Shown here in pieces: positions 6,449 through 15,449 of a stretch of 22,378 bases of DNA. How positions within the stretch are numbered: the stretch's first letter is position 1; each line of letters begins with the position of its first letter. A model generated the notes under the pieces. That model saw only the letters and a list, made by a program, of their open reading frames with translations. It was not told where the DNA came from and searched no databases. Position numbers and translations under genes: made by a program. The DNA comes from Chloroflexota bacterium (GTDB lineage: Bacteria; Chloroflexota; Ktedonobacteria; Ktedonobacterales; Ktedonobacteraceae), in the NCBI GenBank assembly GCA_005879655.1, contig VBJK01000146.1, positions 1 through 22,378 of the forward strand. The letters are read 5' to 3'.

Positions 6449-7447
6449 TTACTCCCAGGTCAAACTCCCCGTTTGATACTCCGTCACGCGCATCTCAAAG
6501 AAATTCTTCTCCTTCCTCAAATCGATCACCTCGCTCATCCATGGGAACGGATTGTTTGACCCATAGACCGTATCCAGGCGAATACTCTTTAAGCGTCGAT
6601 CAGCGATATATTCGAGATAGGTTTTGATCATATTGGCATTGAGTCCAAGGATACCCCTGGGCAAGCAATCCTTAGCATATTCATACTCAAGCTCCACAGC
6701 CTGCACAATATGCTCAGTAATCGTCTTCTTAAATTGCTCAGTCCAGATGGCAGGATTCTCTTGCACAATCGCATTGATCAGGTCTGCGCCAAAGGCGAGA
6801 TGCACGGACTCGTCCCGTAAGATAAATTGAAATTGCTCGCCGATACCTACCATCTTGTTCTGCCTCAGCAGCGAGAGCATCATCACAAAGCCCGCATAGA
6901 AGAAGATCCCTTCCATGATGAGGTAGTACCCGATCAGGTCATGCACAAATTTTTGGATATCTTGAGTACTACTCGTCGTAAAGTTCGGGTCCAACAGCGA
7001 ACTGGTCATCTCTAGTACAAAGGCATCCTTCCTCTTAATGCTTGCAATGTCCATGTACATGCTGTACACCTTATCGGGATCAAGCCCCAGCGTATCACAG
7101 CAATAGATAAAGGTATCAGTATGCACGGCTTCTTCGTAAGCTTGGCGCAAAAGATACTGCCTGCACTCAGGATTGGTAATGAGCTTGTAGATAACAAGCA
7201 CAATGTTATTGGCTGTCAAACTTTCTGCTGTAGAGAAGAAGCCCATATTCCACAGAATGACCCTTCTCTCGTCTTCGGTGAGTGCATGAGGATTTTTCCA
7301 CGTCTCGACATCTTTCTGCATCGAGACTTCTTCCGGGACCCAATTGTTAGCTACTCCCGTTTTGTAGTGCTGCCGCGCCCAGCGATACTTAATCGGCAGA
7401 ATTTTATTAGGATCAGTCACGTTACAATTAAGAATGCTCTTTTCCAT
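6449..7447 (-). CDS. nrdB: Ribonucleoside-diphosphate reductase beta subunit, class Ic (Mn/Fe, no tyrosyl radical)
   Basis: This is the radical-generating R2 subunit that supplies NrdA with the oxidant for making deoxyribonucleotides. With the start at ATG 7447 (AGGAAGGT ribosome binding site 9 bases upstream) it has 332 residues; the frame is open 18 codons further up, into nrdA. Metal ligands are visible as Glu75, Glu106, His109, Glu179, Glu213 and His216. The site of the tyrosyl radical is Phe113 (EEAVHTDTF). With a constant offset of 14 these equal Glu89, Glu120, His123, Glu193, Glu227, His230 and Phe127 of Chlamydia trachomatis R2c, as I recall that sequence. GFFSTAES and NPFPWMSE are shared. 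Trp36 (Trp51) and Tyr324 (Tyr338) of the radical path are kept, but Tyr222 is Phe208. nrdA lies 19 bases upstream in one operon. Confidence 0.95.
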   Translation of the reverse strand: MEKSILNCNVTDPNKILPIKYRWARQHYKTGVANNWVPEEVSMQKDVETWKNPHALTEDERRVILWNMGFFSTAESLTANNIVLVIYKLITNPECRQYLLRQAYEEAVHTDTFIYCCDTLGLDPDKVYSMYMDIASIKRKDAFVLEMTSSLLDPNFTTSSTQDIQKFVHDLIGYYLIMEGIFFYAGFVMMLSLLRQNKMVGIGEQFQFILRDESVHLAFGADLINAIVQENPAIWTEQFKKTITEHIVQAVELEYEYAKDCLPRGILGLNANMIKTYLEYIADRRLKSIRLDTVYGSNNPFPWMSEVIDLRKEKNFFEMRVTEYQTGSLTWE

Positions 7448-7466
7448 ACGTTTTTTACCTTCCTTT

Positions 7467-10247
7467 TTATTGACACGCTTCACAACTGGGATCGCCAACA
7501 ATACATGTCTGTGCGGCTAAAGACGATACCACTGCTTGAGTGTGCTTATGTATATCCAGCGTACTCTTTTCAATGGACGAGGCTCCCAGGCTGCGCAGAT
7601 AGTACGTGGTCTTGAGTCCCTTGCTCCACGCGCTCGTATACACGTCAGAGAGATATTTGCCGGATGTGGTATTGAGAAAGATGTTTAGAGATTGGCTTTG
7701 ATCGATCCATTTTCCTCTGACCGCAGCGTGGCGTAGCAGCCACTCAGCGTGAATGGCAAAGGTTTCCTTGTACTTTGCTTTCAATGCTGCTGGTATGGCC
7801 GTTATGTATTGAATATCGCCATCATAGTACTTAAGCTGTTCGATCATGTCGTTTGTCCACAGAGCCAGCCGATGCAGATCATTGACCAGATACTCGTTGA
7901 TGATGGTAAACTCGCCACTTTGGTTGGACTTGACATAGAGATTTTTATAGATCGGCTCAATAGAGGGCAGGCAGCCCGCGATATTGGAGATGGTGGCCGT
8001 GGGTGCAATTGCCATACAGTTAGAATTGCGCATACCATAGACTTTAATATGCCTACGCACTACTTCCCAGTCCATGCGTGCCGTACGCGAGACATCTAAT
8101 GCTTGACCACGTTCTTCCTCCAGTAGCGCAAGCGTATCGAGTGGTAGGATGCCTCGTTCCCATTTTGAGCCTTGATAACTGCTGTATGCGCCTTTCTCCC
8201 GTGCCAGTTCCGAAGAGGCAAGAATGGCATAATAAGAAATAAATTCCATTACCTCATCAGAGAAGGTAACAGCTTCCTCACTATCGAAACGGAGATCTAG
8301 CTGGTAGAGCGCATCTTGCAGGCCCATAATGCCCAGCCCGATTGGCCGATGAGCCAGATTCGACGTGCTTGCTTCGCTCGTAGGATAAAAGTTGATGTCG
8401 ATCACATTATCGAGCATTCTGATTGCCAATTTGACGGTCTTTTGCAGTAGCTCTGTATCAAGAGTCTTATCTTTGATATAGCGAGAAAGGTTAAGCGAGC
8501 CAAGGTTGCAGACGGCGGTCTCGTGCTGCGACGTGTTAAGGGTAATCTCTGTGCAGAGATTAGAGCTATGCACAACCCCAACGTGATCTTGAGGCGAGCG
8601 GATATTGCAGGCATCTTTGAAAGTAATCCACGGATGCCCCGTCTCATAGAGCATGGTTAACGTCTTGCGCCATATCTCTTTGGCTTTGACCCGCTTATAG
8701 AGTTTGATTTCGCCCGCATCAGCTTTGCGTTCGTACTCTTCATATCTCTCGGCAAAGGATCTGCCATACAAATGATGGAGATCGGGTGTTTCATCGGGCG
8801 AGAAGAGGGTCCAAGAGCCATCCTCCCGCACGCGTTTCATGAAAAGGTCGGGAATCCAGTTGGCTGTGTTCATCTCGTGCGTTCTGCGCCGTTCGTCGCC
8901 GGTATTTTTGCGCAATTCCAGAAAATCTTCGATATCGTAGTGCCACGTCTCAAGGTACGCGCACGCTGCACCACGCCTGCGTCCACTGCGATTAATCGCT
9001 GCCGTTGCCGCATCGGCAATTTTGAGAAACGGGATTAAGCCCTGACTGGGGACATTCGTGCTTTTGACTAAAGCGCCCGTGCCACGGATATTCGTCCAAT
9101 CGGTGCCCAGGCCACCGGACCATTTAGAAAGTTGGGCATTATCGCCGATACATTTGAAGATGTGTACTAGATCATCCTCAACGGTGGTGAGGTAACACGA
9201 ACTCAATTGCGGATGATGTGTCCCGGCATGGAATAGCGTTGGCGTAGAGGGAACATAGAGTAACGAAGATATGATATGGTAGAACTCAATAGCTTTCTCT
9301 TCCCTCTTTTTCTCCGGTAGCGCAATGCCCATCGCAACACGCATCCAGAAGCATTGAGGTAGCTCTATGACCCTACGCTCCCTATCCCGCAGAAAGTAGC
9401 GATCGTAGAGCGTTTCGATCCCTATGTATTTGAGCAGTTTATCCCGTTCGGGTCTGAGGTAGCTAGCCAGCGCCTGTAGATCGAACTCCAGCAGGTGTGG
9501 ATCTAAAAAGCCCAGTGCGACACCCTGGCGAATTTCTCTGGGGAAAGCATCCTGATACGCCTCGTTAAAATCGGCATCAAACTCGTCAGTACCGAGCATG
9601 TTTTTATAAATATCATTCACAAAAAAGCGAGCCGTCAGATCGGAGTACAGCGGATTCTGTTCAATTTTGGCTCTCATGATTAAGATGACAGAGCGATTAA
9701 TCTCGCCGGTACTGATCCCCTCGAATAAGCTATTCTTGCATTCCTCAACGATGTCGCCAACGGCTTGCTGGACAGCGAGCTGGTGCTCATAGCCGCGAAA
9801 CACATTGCTGATGGCCTGTTGAATGTGGCTGGCGTCAAAGGGGACCAGGCTACCATCGCGCTTCTTGACATTGAGCGTCCTGGTCTCAAGCTTTTGCAGG
9901 ACTTCTTTTCGTTTTTGCTTGCGCAGCTCCTCATGCTCTTTGCGATACAGAATATAGGCCTTGGCCACCTCAAACAAGCCCGCATGAGCTAATGTCCGCT
10001 CGACAACATCTTGAATATCCTCGACGTGCAGGGGTTTCTCAGAAAATCTTGGTTCAAGTTCAACTATCACCTTATCGGTAATAGCGCTAAGAAAATCCTC
10101 GTCAACATCCTTTCCTGTGGCGATACACGCTTTTTGGATAGCTACCTCAATACGCTTGCGATCAAACTCCACAAAGGAACTATCTCTCTTTTGTACATGC
10201 CGAACGAAGGTATCCACTTGAGCAATACGCTTTTGTTGTTCCAACAT
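7467..10247 (-). CDS. nrdA: Ribonucleoside-diphosphate reductase alpha subunit (class I) with two ATP-cone domains
   Basis: This is the catalytic R1 subunit, which reduces ribonucleotides to deoxyribonucleotides in the cytoplasm. The 926 residues begin with two ATP-cone allosteric domains (about 16-106 and 125-215; KKRDGSLVPFDASHIQQAI opens the second). The ten-stranded barrel follows. Active-site residues are seen: Cys351 (LSSCYLTT), the NLCTE motif with Asn563, Cys565 and Glu567, Cys580 (AVCNLGSLNLS), and the radical-path pair Tyr882-Tyr883 (KTTYYLRSLG). The tail has Cys915, Cys922 and Cys925 (CEACQ), which re-reduce the active-site disulfide through thioredoxin or glutaredoxin. The double ATP cone suggests strong dATP feedback. 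nrdB follows after 19 bases. The start has only a weak ribosome binding site; two NrdR boxes and a good promoter lie upstream. Confidence 0.97.
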   Translation of the reverse strand: MLEQQKRIAQVDTFVRHVQKRDSSFVEFDRKRIEVAIQKACIATGKDVDEDFLSAITDKVIVELEPRFSEKPLHVEDIQDVVERTLAHAGLFEVAKAYILYRKEHEELRKQKRKEVLQKLETRTLNVKKRDGSLVPFDASHIQQAISNVFRGYEHQLAVQQAVGDIVEECKNSLFEGISTGEINRSVILIMRAKIEQNPLYSDLTARFFVNDIYKNMLGTDEFDADFNEAYQDAFPREIRQGVALGFLDPHLLEFDLQALASYLRPERDKLLKYIGIETLYDRYFLRDRERRVIELPQCFWMRVAMGIALPEKKREEKAIEFYHIISSLLYVPSTPTLFHAGTHHPQLSSCYLTTVEDDLVHIFKCIGDNAQLSKWSGGLGTDWTNIRGTGALVKSTNVPSQGLIPFLKIADAATAAINRSGRRRGAACAYLETWHYDIEDFLELRKNTGDERRRTHEMNTANWIPDLFMKRVREDGSWTLFSPDETPDLHHLYGRSFAERYEEYERKADAGEIKLYKRVKAKEIWRKTLTMLYETGHPWITFKDACNIRSPQDHVGVVHSSNLCTEITLNTSQHETAVCNLGSLNLSRYIKDKTLDTELLQKTVKLAIRMLDNVIDINFYPTSEASTSNLAHRPIGLGIMGLQDALYQLDLRFDSEEAVTFSDEVMEFISYYAILASSELAREKGAYSSYQGSKWERGILPLDTLALLEEERGQALDVSRTARMDWEVVRRHIKVYGMRNSNCMAIAPTATISNIAGCLPSIEPIYKNLYVKSNQSGEFTIINEYLVNDLHRLALWTNDMIEQLKYYDGDIQYITAIPAALKAKYKETFAIHAEWLLRHAAVRGKWIDQSQSLNIFLNTTSGKYLSDVYTSAWSKGLKTTYYLRSLGASSIEKSTLDIHKHTQAVVSSLAAQTCIVGDPSCEACQ

Positions 10248-10351
10248 ACTCTATCATTCTTTCTTTACGATAAGCTCGCACTACAAATATCATGGGCTTT
10301 GTGATAAGATTAGCGGCGTACGTAATCTTACTCTGCCAACTTGTCGGAACT

Positions 10352-10380
10352 AGTATACTTGCAAACCCCTGCTTTTTCAA
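10352..10380 (-). promoter_or_regulatory. Sigma70-type promoter of nrdAB
   Basis: Read on the minus strand, TTGAAA (10380-10375) and TATACT (10357-10352) are separated by exactly 17 bases, five of six matches each. The start would be near 10345, giving a leader of roughly 100 bases before the nrdA ATG. It lies just downstream of the two NrdR boxes. Confidence 0.65.
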
Positions 10381-10388
10381 GCCTTTGG

Positions 10389-10434
10389 ACACAACATGTT
10401 GATTTTGTAATGTTTCTAACACAATATGTTGATT
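10389..10434. promoter_or_regulatory. Tandem NrdR boxes upstream of nrdAB
   Basis: ACACAACATGTTGATT (10389-10404) and ACACAATATGTTGATT (10419-10434) match the NrdR-box consensus acaCwAtATaTwGtgt, especially in the core C-A-A-(c/t)-A-T-G-T-T-G. Centres are 30 bases apart, about three helical turns, as is usual for NrdR box pairs. NrdR is the Zn-ribbon/ATP-cone repressor of ribonucleotide reductase genes. The boxes lie upstream of the -35 element rather than over it. The nrdR gene itself is not in this window. Confidence 0.8.
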
Positions 10435-10633
10435 ATATGCTCGTCTTATTACTGGCAAAATACCATGTTTTCTGAATAATTGTACAGTTGAATATAGCTG
10501 TTGCATATGGTATGCTACGCGCAGAAAGTCATTGTATTTCATTGCGTCTACCATACGTTATAGTCAGATTGATGCGGTCCAGCACGTCGTATCCAGAGCT
10601 TCTTGGTACTTTTAACTAGAGACGTGAGGAGTT

Positions 10634-13312
10634 GTGCATGTCATCTACCTCCATATGGAAAGGGCCAGAGTCTTACGCGGAAGAAGCCTATCCATCTTCG
10701 TTGCTCAAACACCTTTTGAAACGTTATTCGATGAGAGCATTGGGCGTATGGTCGTCCGGGCACATGTGCGTCTGCGGACGACAGGCCCTTTAGCTATGCC
10801 TGAGCAATTGCGGCCAGCGACCCATCCAACATCTGATGCGTTACGAACGACGAAGCGGCGCATCACCTTGCGCCTTAATGGCGTAACTGCCCCACTCTCT
10901 CAAGCGGGGCAGCCGCAACCTGCCTCTCCTGTAGAGGCCGTAGAAGAGGTTCTTGCTCTACCAGAAGAGTATTTTGCTGTTGGCAGCATCTATGCCTTTG
11001 GCGAAGATCTGATCGGCAGTACGTGGCAAAGAAATGAGGCACAGATACTCAGCCATGAAGAGTATCTTGAGACCTTTCATGCAAAGCAAGGACTCCTTTC
11101 ACCCGCCGGGAGCATTCCTGCTGTGTATCTCGCTGTCCCTGTGCAAGAGATGAAGCTGGTGAATGATATTCATGGTTATAAATACCAGAGCGAGATCATA
11201 GCGATCATCGTGCTCTATCAATTCCATGGTCAGCCAGGTTTTTCAGCGGAACAACGCGCTGGAGCGTTACAATACGTGGAGCGTGTCGCCCTCTATCTGC
11301 AAAACGATAAGTTGCAGCGTACGCAACGGCGCACTGCCGAATACATGGAACATTTAAAAGCGATCAGTACTGCCTTCCCTGAGTCCGTCAAGCTGGCAGA
11401 TCTGATAGAGAATATGTATCGCTTTGCCTGTAGCGTTGTTGATGTCTCTTCCATGTTGCTCACGCTCTATGACCGCGACACGAACGGTATTTACGATGTC
11501 TTTGCGGTGCGTAACGGCAAGCGCGTTGAGGATCTCTCAGAACAACCACTGGTGACAACGAAAGAAGAGCGTCCAGTCTGGTGGCAAGTCACGCAAAACG
11601 AGAAGCGCACATTGCACTTTTCACCGGCCCGCGACCTGCATGAGACCGTGCCCTATCATGAACTCTTAATGGGTTCCTGGGGCGACCAGCAAGAGGCTAG
11701 GTCATTCCTCTTCTTACCGATGAAGATGTTCAGTCGCTCGACTGGCTCGCTCAGTCTGGCCAGCCATAAGGCCAATGCCTATCATCCAGAGGAGATTCAG
11801 GTCCTGGAAACCATGGTACAGATTGTCACGGTCAGTATCGAAAATGCCAAGCTGTATGAGCGCGACCGCCGTTTACTACGCGAAGCGGAGGAGCGTGAGA
11901 GTCAGCTGGCGGCCATGAATAGCGCCTTGCAAACCATCAGTCTGGTCTTGAATGTAGGGGAATTGCTCGGCGCATTCGTTGAGAAGGTAGCAGTATTGGT
12001 AAAGTCCGATCTCTGTATCTTCTTCCAGCTATTGCCTAATGATGAAGAACTGGGGGCTACTGCTATGTACGGTCCTTCCAGTTTCAGCTTACTGGACGAC
12101 GGCAGTGATATACCCGCTGTAGAGTCACCGCGCAAGAAGGATGAGGACGAAGAACTTACCAAACTGATCCATATCCCCTTTAAAAATACCTTCTTGGAAC
12201 CCAAAAAGTTTGAAGGTTTCTTCTACCTCGAACCTTCCCAGTTGGATGCTCTGGCGCAAAGGAGCAGTCCAGGTGGTGCCATTCTTTTATGCGAAATACC
12301 TCAGCCTGTGCAGCGGCTATTGATGATTCCTCTCTCTCACCAGAGCGAATTTATTGGTTTTCTTGCAGTCCTCACGCCCAAGGATATGCCATCATTCCGT
12401 CCCAAGGAGATTGGCGTCCTGCTGGCAATCTGTGCACAGGCAACGAGCGCTATCCGCAATGCTCAGCTCTTCGAGCAACGCGAAGAGGCTTATGCAGAGC
12501 TGCAAAAGATGAGCAATCTAAAAGACGAATTTCTTGTGACGGCTTCCCATGAACTGCGTACGCCGCTGAGTGCGATTATTGGTTACTCTAGCTTACTCAA
12601 GAGGCAGAGCGCGCGCATTTCGCCACAGCAAATTCTCCGTTTTGCCATGAAGATTAGTGGCGCGTCACAACAATTGCAAGATCTGCTCGATCATATGACG
12701 GATGCGGCAAAGATGGGGGCTCTCGATAAAAACCTGGACTTAACGATTAGTCCGGTACAGGTATACTCAGCAGCGGAGATGGCCGCGAATATGCTGGCAT
12801 TGCGCGCCGAACACAAGATTACCATGCATATTGACGCGCAGCTATGGGTGCTGGGTGATCCGCTGCATTTTCGTCAGGTACTCTCAAACCTGCTGGACAA
12901 TGCAGCCAAGTACTCATCTCCTGAAAGTGAGATTATTCTTTCTGCTACACCGTTTATATTACAGGACATTACTGACAAAATACCGGAAGATCAGCTCGAT
13001 CACGCCTTAATGGTCGAGTTGGGTGAGCAATCGATTGTGCTGATACGTGTGCAGGACCATGGCGAAGGGATCTCGTCGGAAGATCAGAAGCGCATCTTTG
13101 AAAAATTTGTGCGTGCTCCTCGCTCGCTTACGACTCCGGTACGAGGTTCTGGTCTTGGACTCTATATCTGTCGGCGCTACGTTGAAGCAATGGGTGGCAA
13201 GCTATGGCTGGAACGCAGTGTTACCAATGAAGGTTCTGTAATGAGCTTCTATCTTCCGCGTGTCGAACCACCCGTTGAAATAGGAGATACCGGTGAGCAA
13301 AAAAAACTATGA
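10634..13312 (+). CDS. Cytoplasmic GAF-domain sensor histidine kinase (N-terminus apparently frameshifted)
   Basis: The protein (892 residues in the uninterrupted frame from GTG 10634) has no membrane helix. Three GAF-like sensor regions are seen at about 105-225, 235-405 and 425-610, linked by coiled-coil signalling helices (YERDRRLLREAEERESQL). The HisKA segment KDEFLVTASHELRTPLSAII has the phospho-accepting His639. The ATPase domain has an N box with Asn756 (SNLLDNAAKYS), a G1 box (DHGEGIS) and a G2 box (RGSGLGLYICRRYVEAMGG). It should autophosphorylate and pass phosphate to the response regulator encoded next, whose start overlaps it by 20 bases. A GAGGAG site points to ATG 10638 in another frame (MSSTSIWKGPESYAEEAYPS). 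That frame would join at the TTTT run 10714-10717, so the native N-terminus is probably encoded there and one base is missing. Confidence 0.88.
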   Translation: MHVIYLHMERARVLRGRSLSIFVAQTPFETLFDESIGRMVVRAHVRLRTTGPLAMPEQLRPATHPTSDALRTTKRRITLRLNGVTAPLSQAGQPQPASPVEAVEEVLALPEEYFAVGSIYAFGEDLIGSTWQRNEAQILSHEEYLETFHAKQGLLSPAGSIPAVYLAVPVQEMKLVNDIHGYKYQSEIIAIIVLYQFHGQPGFSAEQRAGALQYVERVALYLQNDKLQRTQRRTAEYMEHLKAISTAFPESVKLADLIENMYRFACSVVDVSSMLLTLYDRDTNGIYDVFAVRNGKRVEDLSEQPLVTTKEERPVWWQVTQNEKRTLHFSPARDLHETVPYHELLMGSWGDQQEARSFLFLPMKMFSRSTGSLSLASHKANAYHPEEIQVLETMVQIVTVSIENAKLYERDRRLLREAEERESQLAAMNSALQTISLVLNVGELLGAFVEKVAVLVKSDLCIFFQLLPNDEELGATAMYGPSSFSLLDDGSDIPAVESPRKKDEDEELTKLIHIPFKNTFLEPKKFEGFFYLEPSQLDALAQRSSPGGAILLCEIPQPVQRLLMIPLSHQSEFIGFLAVLTPKDMPSFRPKEIGVLLAICAQATSAIRNAQLFEQREEAYAELQKMSNLKDEFLVTASHELRTPLSAIIGYSSLLKRQSARISPQQILRFAMKISGASQQLQDLLDHMTDAAKMGALDKNLDLTISPVQVYSAAEMAANMLALRAEHKITMHIDAQLWVLGDPLHFRQVLSNLLDNAAKYSSPESEIILSATPFILQDITDKIPEDQLDHALMVELGEQSIVLIRVQDHGEGISSEDQKRIFEKFVRAPRSLTTPVRGSGLGLYICRRYVEAMGGKLWLERSVTNEGSVMSFYLPRVEPPVEIGDTGEQKKL

Positions 13313-13670
13313 AATTCTTGTGGTAGATGATGATCCCGTTATTCGTGACATGATGGTTGATATCTTGAGTTTTGAAGGGTACGTAATCCATACTGCACGT
13401 AATGGAAGAGAAGCATTAGAAAAGATACACCACGCTGATAGCGCAGTACGTTATCTGGTGTTCTTAGACTTAATGATGCCGGTCATCGACGGCTATACCG
13501 TCTGCCGACAATTGAATGAGGATGCTTCGCTTCGTCAATGCCATACTATTATTTTGATGTCGGCCCTGGATAACATTATAGAAGCCTCGTCTCTCAAGGT
13601 GGATGCAACACTGCCTAAGCCTTTTTCGGTTGACGAGGTAATGTGTGTTATGAATCCATTTCTGGGCTAG
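13293..13670 (+). CDS. Single-domain response regulator (CheY-like receiver)
   Basis: The 125 residues are a receiver domain with no output domain. The acidic pocket is Asp12-Asp13-Asp14 (LVVDDDP), the phospho-acceptor is Asp59 (FLDLMMPVIDGY), the switch Ser/Thr is Ser90 (ILMSA) and the conserved Lys is Lys109 (LPKPF). The GTG start overlaps the end of the kinase gene by 20 bases, and AGGAG lies a few bases upstream, so translation is coupled to the kinase. It presumably takes phosphate from that kinase and acts through protein contact or a phosphorelay, since it cannot bind DNA by itself. The target is not evident from the neighbours. Confidence 0.93.
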   Translation: MSKKNYEILVVDDDPVIRDMMVDILSFEGYVIHTARNGREALEKIHHADSAVRYLVFLDLMMPVIDGYTVCRQLNEDASLRQCHTIILMSALDNIIEASSLKVDATLPKPFSVDEVMCVMNPFLG

Positions 13671-13678
13671 AAGTACAA

Positions 13679-15388
13679 ATGAAATATCTGAAAATTAGCA
13701 TTTACGAGCTGGTCGCCCTGCTCGCTATCACTCTGGCTGTGCTCTTGCGGCTCTCTTTGCTTGCTCTGGGATGGCCACTGACGAATAGTGATGAGGGGAC
13801 CATTGGTATGATGGCGCTCCATGTGGCCTATCATGGAGCGCACCCCACGTTTTTCTATGGACAGTTCTATATGGGGGCATGGGAGGCATATCTTGGAGCC
13901 TTGTTCTTTCACTTGAGCGGTCCCTCTTTATTCTCATTGCGGCTTGGCCTCGTTCTTATGTTTCTTTTCTTTCTCTTCAGCATGTATCTGGTGACAAGGA
14001 TGCTCTACTCCAGGGCGTTTGCGCCAGTCACTGTGCTCTTGTTGGGAACCGGTTCCAGTTTTGTGCTGGCCCGCGAACTGAGTGCAATAGGTGGCTATGC
14101 GGAAACATTGCTCTTTAGTGCGTTACTGGTCCTTTGCTCGCTCTGGTTGGCTCTAACTTATCGCTCAGGTATATCGTTCAAGCAACGATGGTGGCGTTTG
14201 GCCGTCTATCTGATTTGGGGATTAATCGCCGGTCTAGGCCTGTGGAGTGATCTGTTAATCGCCCCTTTTATATTATGTACGGCTCTGTTCATGCTTTGCT
14301 TCTGCTGGCGCGAGCTAATAGAGCTATTGTCTGTTGTGTGCATATTCGCAGGGCTTGTTATTGGTGCCTATCCGCTGATCCGCTTTAATCAGCGCGCTGG
14401 TGCCGAGCAAGATTCCTGGACGACGCTCCAAAAGCTGACCCACAATGGCGATAGTGGATTACAGCATACCCTGCCCATCATACTAAGCGAGATCAAAGGA
14501 ACCGTGCAGATTAGTATACCAATGATGACGGGCGAACCCTTTTGTCCTGTCACCGAATTGTCCTGGTTGGGGCCGAGCAGTCCGTACACGTTACCATGTA
14601 CCCTGGTGCGTAGTAGCTGGGGCTGTGGTTATCTGGTACTTTTTGTCGCTGCATGCGCTCTGACGGCGTGGTTACTCTGGCGAAGCTGCTGGGTAGCATG
14701 GCATAAGAGAGAAAAGGGGTCGGAGATACGCCGCCAGCTCATACGCCATAGTGGGGGACTAATGCTGCTATTGGGTGCATTGCTCACCCTGTTTTTATAC
14801 GCATCCAGTGCGGCACCGCTTGACTGGCCAGGCATTCATGCCCGTTACCTGATCGGCATGCTTATCGCTACACCTGCCGTCATCTGGCCGTTATGGAAGG
14901 GCGCAACTGTTGCTGGCTCACATTTACCCCGCCGTCTTGCACTGAGCAGGCTTGCCTGTCGTGTTGCGCTGACGGTGCTCTGCGTACTCTCAATCGTGGG
15001 AAGCATCATAGCATTTAGCGAAGTTCCAAGTGTACAAGCAAAGAACCAGCGCGATATGGCGCTGATCCATGACTTGTTGAGCCGGGGCATTACCCATATC
15101 TATACCGATTATTGGACGTGCGACAAGATTGCTTTCCTGAGCGAGGAGCGTGTTATCTGTGGTGTGATCAGCGGACAGCTAAAACCAAGCCACAATCGCT
15201 ATGGACCGTATTATGATCAGGTCAGTAGCGATCCGCACACGGCTTATGTCTTTCCTGCTGATGGTGATTATATTTCGCCTGCTGGCAGTAATCGTGTGCC
15301 GCCGGTTGAGCAGCGGTTGGCGGGTACGCAGTATCAGCGTTTTGTGATTGATGGGTATGTGGTGTATATGCCTAATAGAGTATCCTAA
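13679..15388 (+). CDS. GT-C type membrane glycosyltransferase (GT39/PMT/ArnT-like)
   Basis: Starting at ATG 13679, nine bases after the response regulator, the protein has 569 residues; a GTG at 13643 inside the regulator gene is the alternative start. There are about ten hydrophobic helices over the first 460 residues and a hydrophilic C-terminal domain. The first outward loop has NSDEGTIGMMALHVAYHG and FFYGQFYMGAWEAYLGA, the pattern of lipid-linked-sugar glycosyltransferases, where Asp38 would be the catalytic acidic residue after the first helix. Such enzymes move a sugar from a polyprenyl-phosphate donor to protein or lipid outside the membrane. Donor and acceptor cannot be told. Position behind a two-component pair suggests co-transcription, not necessarily regulation by it. 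Confidence 0.8.
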   Translation: MKYLKISIYELVALLAITLAVLLRLSLLALGWPLTNSDEGTIGMMALHVAYHGAHPTFFYGQFYMGAWEAYLGALFFHLSGPSLFSLRLGLVLMFLFFLFSMYLVTRMLYSRAFAPVTVLLLGTGSSFVLARELSAIGGYAETLLFSALLVLCSLWLALTYRSGISFKQRWWRLAVYLIWGLIAGLGLWSDLLIAPFILCTALFMLCFCWRELIELLSVVCIFAGLVIGAYPLIRFNQRAGAEQDSWTTLQKLTHNGDSGLQHTLPIILSEIKGTVQISIPMMTGEPFCPVTELSWLGPSSPYTLPCTLVRSSWGCGYLVLFVAACALTAWLLWRSCWVAWHKREKGSEIRRQLIRHSGGLMLLLGALLTLFLYASSAAPLDWPGIHARYLIGMLIATPAVIWPLWKGATVAGSHLPRRLALSRLACRVALTVLCVLSIVGSIIAFSEVPSVQAKNQRDMALIHDLLSRGITHIYTDYWTCDKIAFLSEERVICGVISGQLKPSHNRYGPYYDQVSSDPHTAYVFPADGDYISPAGSNRVPPVEQRLAGTQYQRFVIDGYVVYMPNRVS

Positions 15389-15396
15389 GCAAGAGG

Positions 15397-15435
15397 TAAT
15401 GTCAGTATAGTCATACACAGCCCATACTGACATTA
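15397..15435. terminator. Bidirectional terminator-like inverted repeat
   Basis: TAATGTCAGTAT (15397-15408) and ATACTGACATTA (15424-15435) are perfect 12-bp complements around a 15-base loop. They sit between the ends of two convergent genes, 8 bases after the glycosyltransferase stop and 14 bases from the Rpn-like gene end. The stem is AT-rich; a TTTT run follows about 15 bases later on the plus strand. Confidence 0.55.
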
Positions 15436-15449
15436 TCTGCACTCTGGTT

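Larger units (their letters stand above)
10248..10633. other. Divergent intergenic region between nrdA and the kinase gene
   Basis: The 386 bases hold the nrd promoter and two NrdR boxes on the minus side. The kinase side (10555-10633) has a good ribosome binding site but no clear -35/-10 pair. A 124-codon minus frame at 10180-10554 overlaps nrdA and runs through the operators, so I do not call it a gene. Confidence 0.5.

Noticed and set aside
10180..10554. 124-codon minus-strand frame overlapping the start of nrdA
   Set aside because: It overlaps the nrdA 5' end in another frame, has no ribosome binding site, and runs through the NrdR boxes and promoter.
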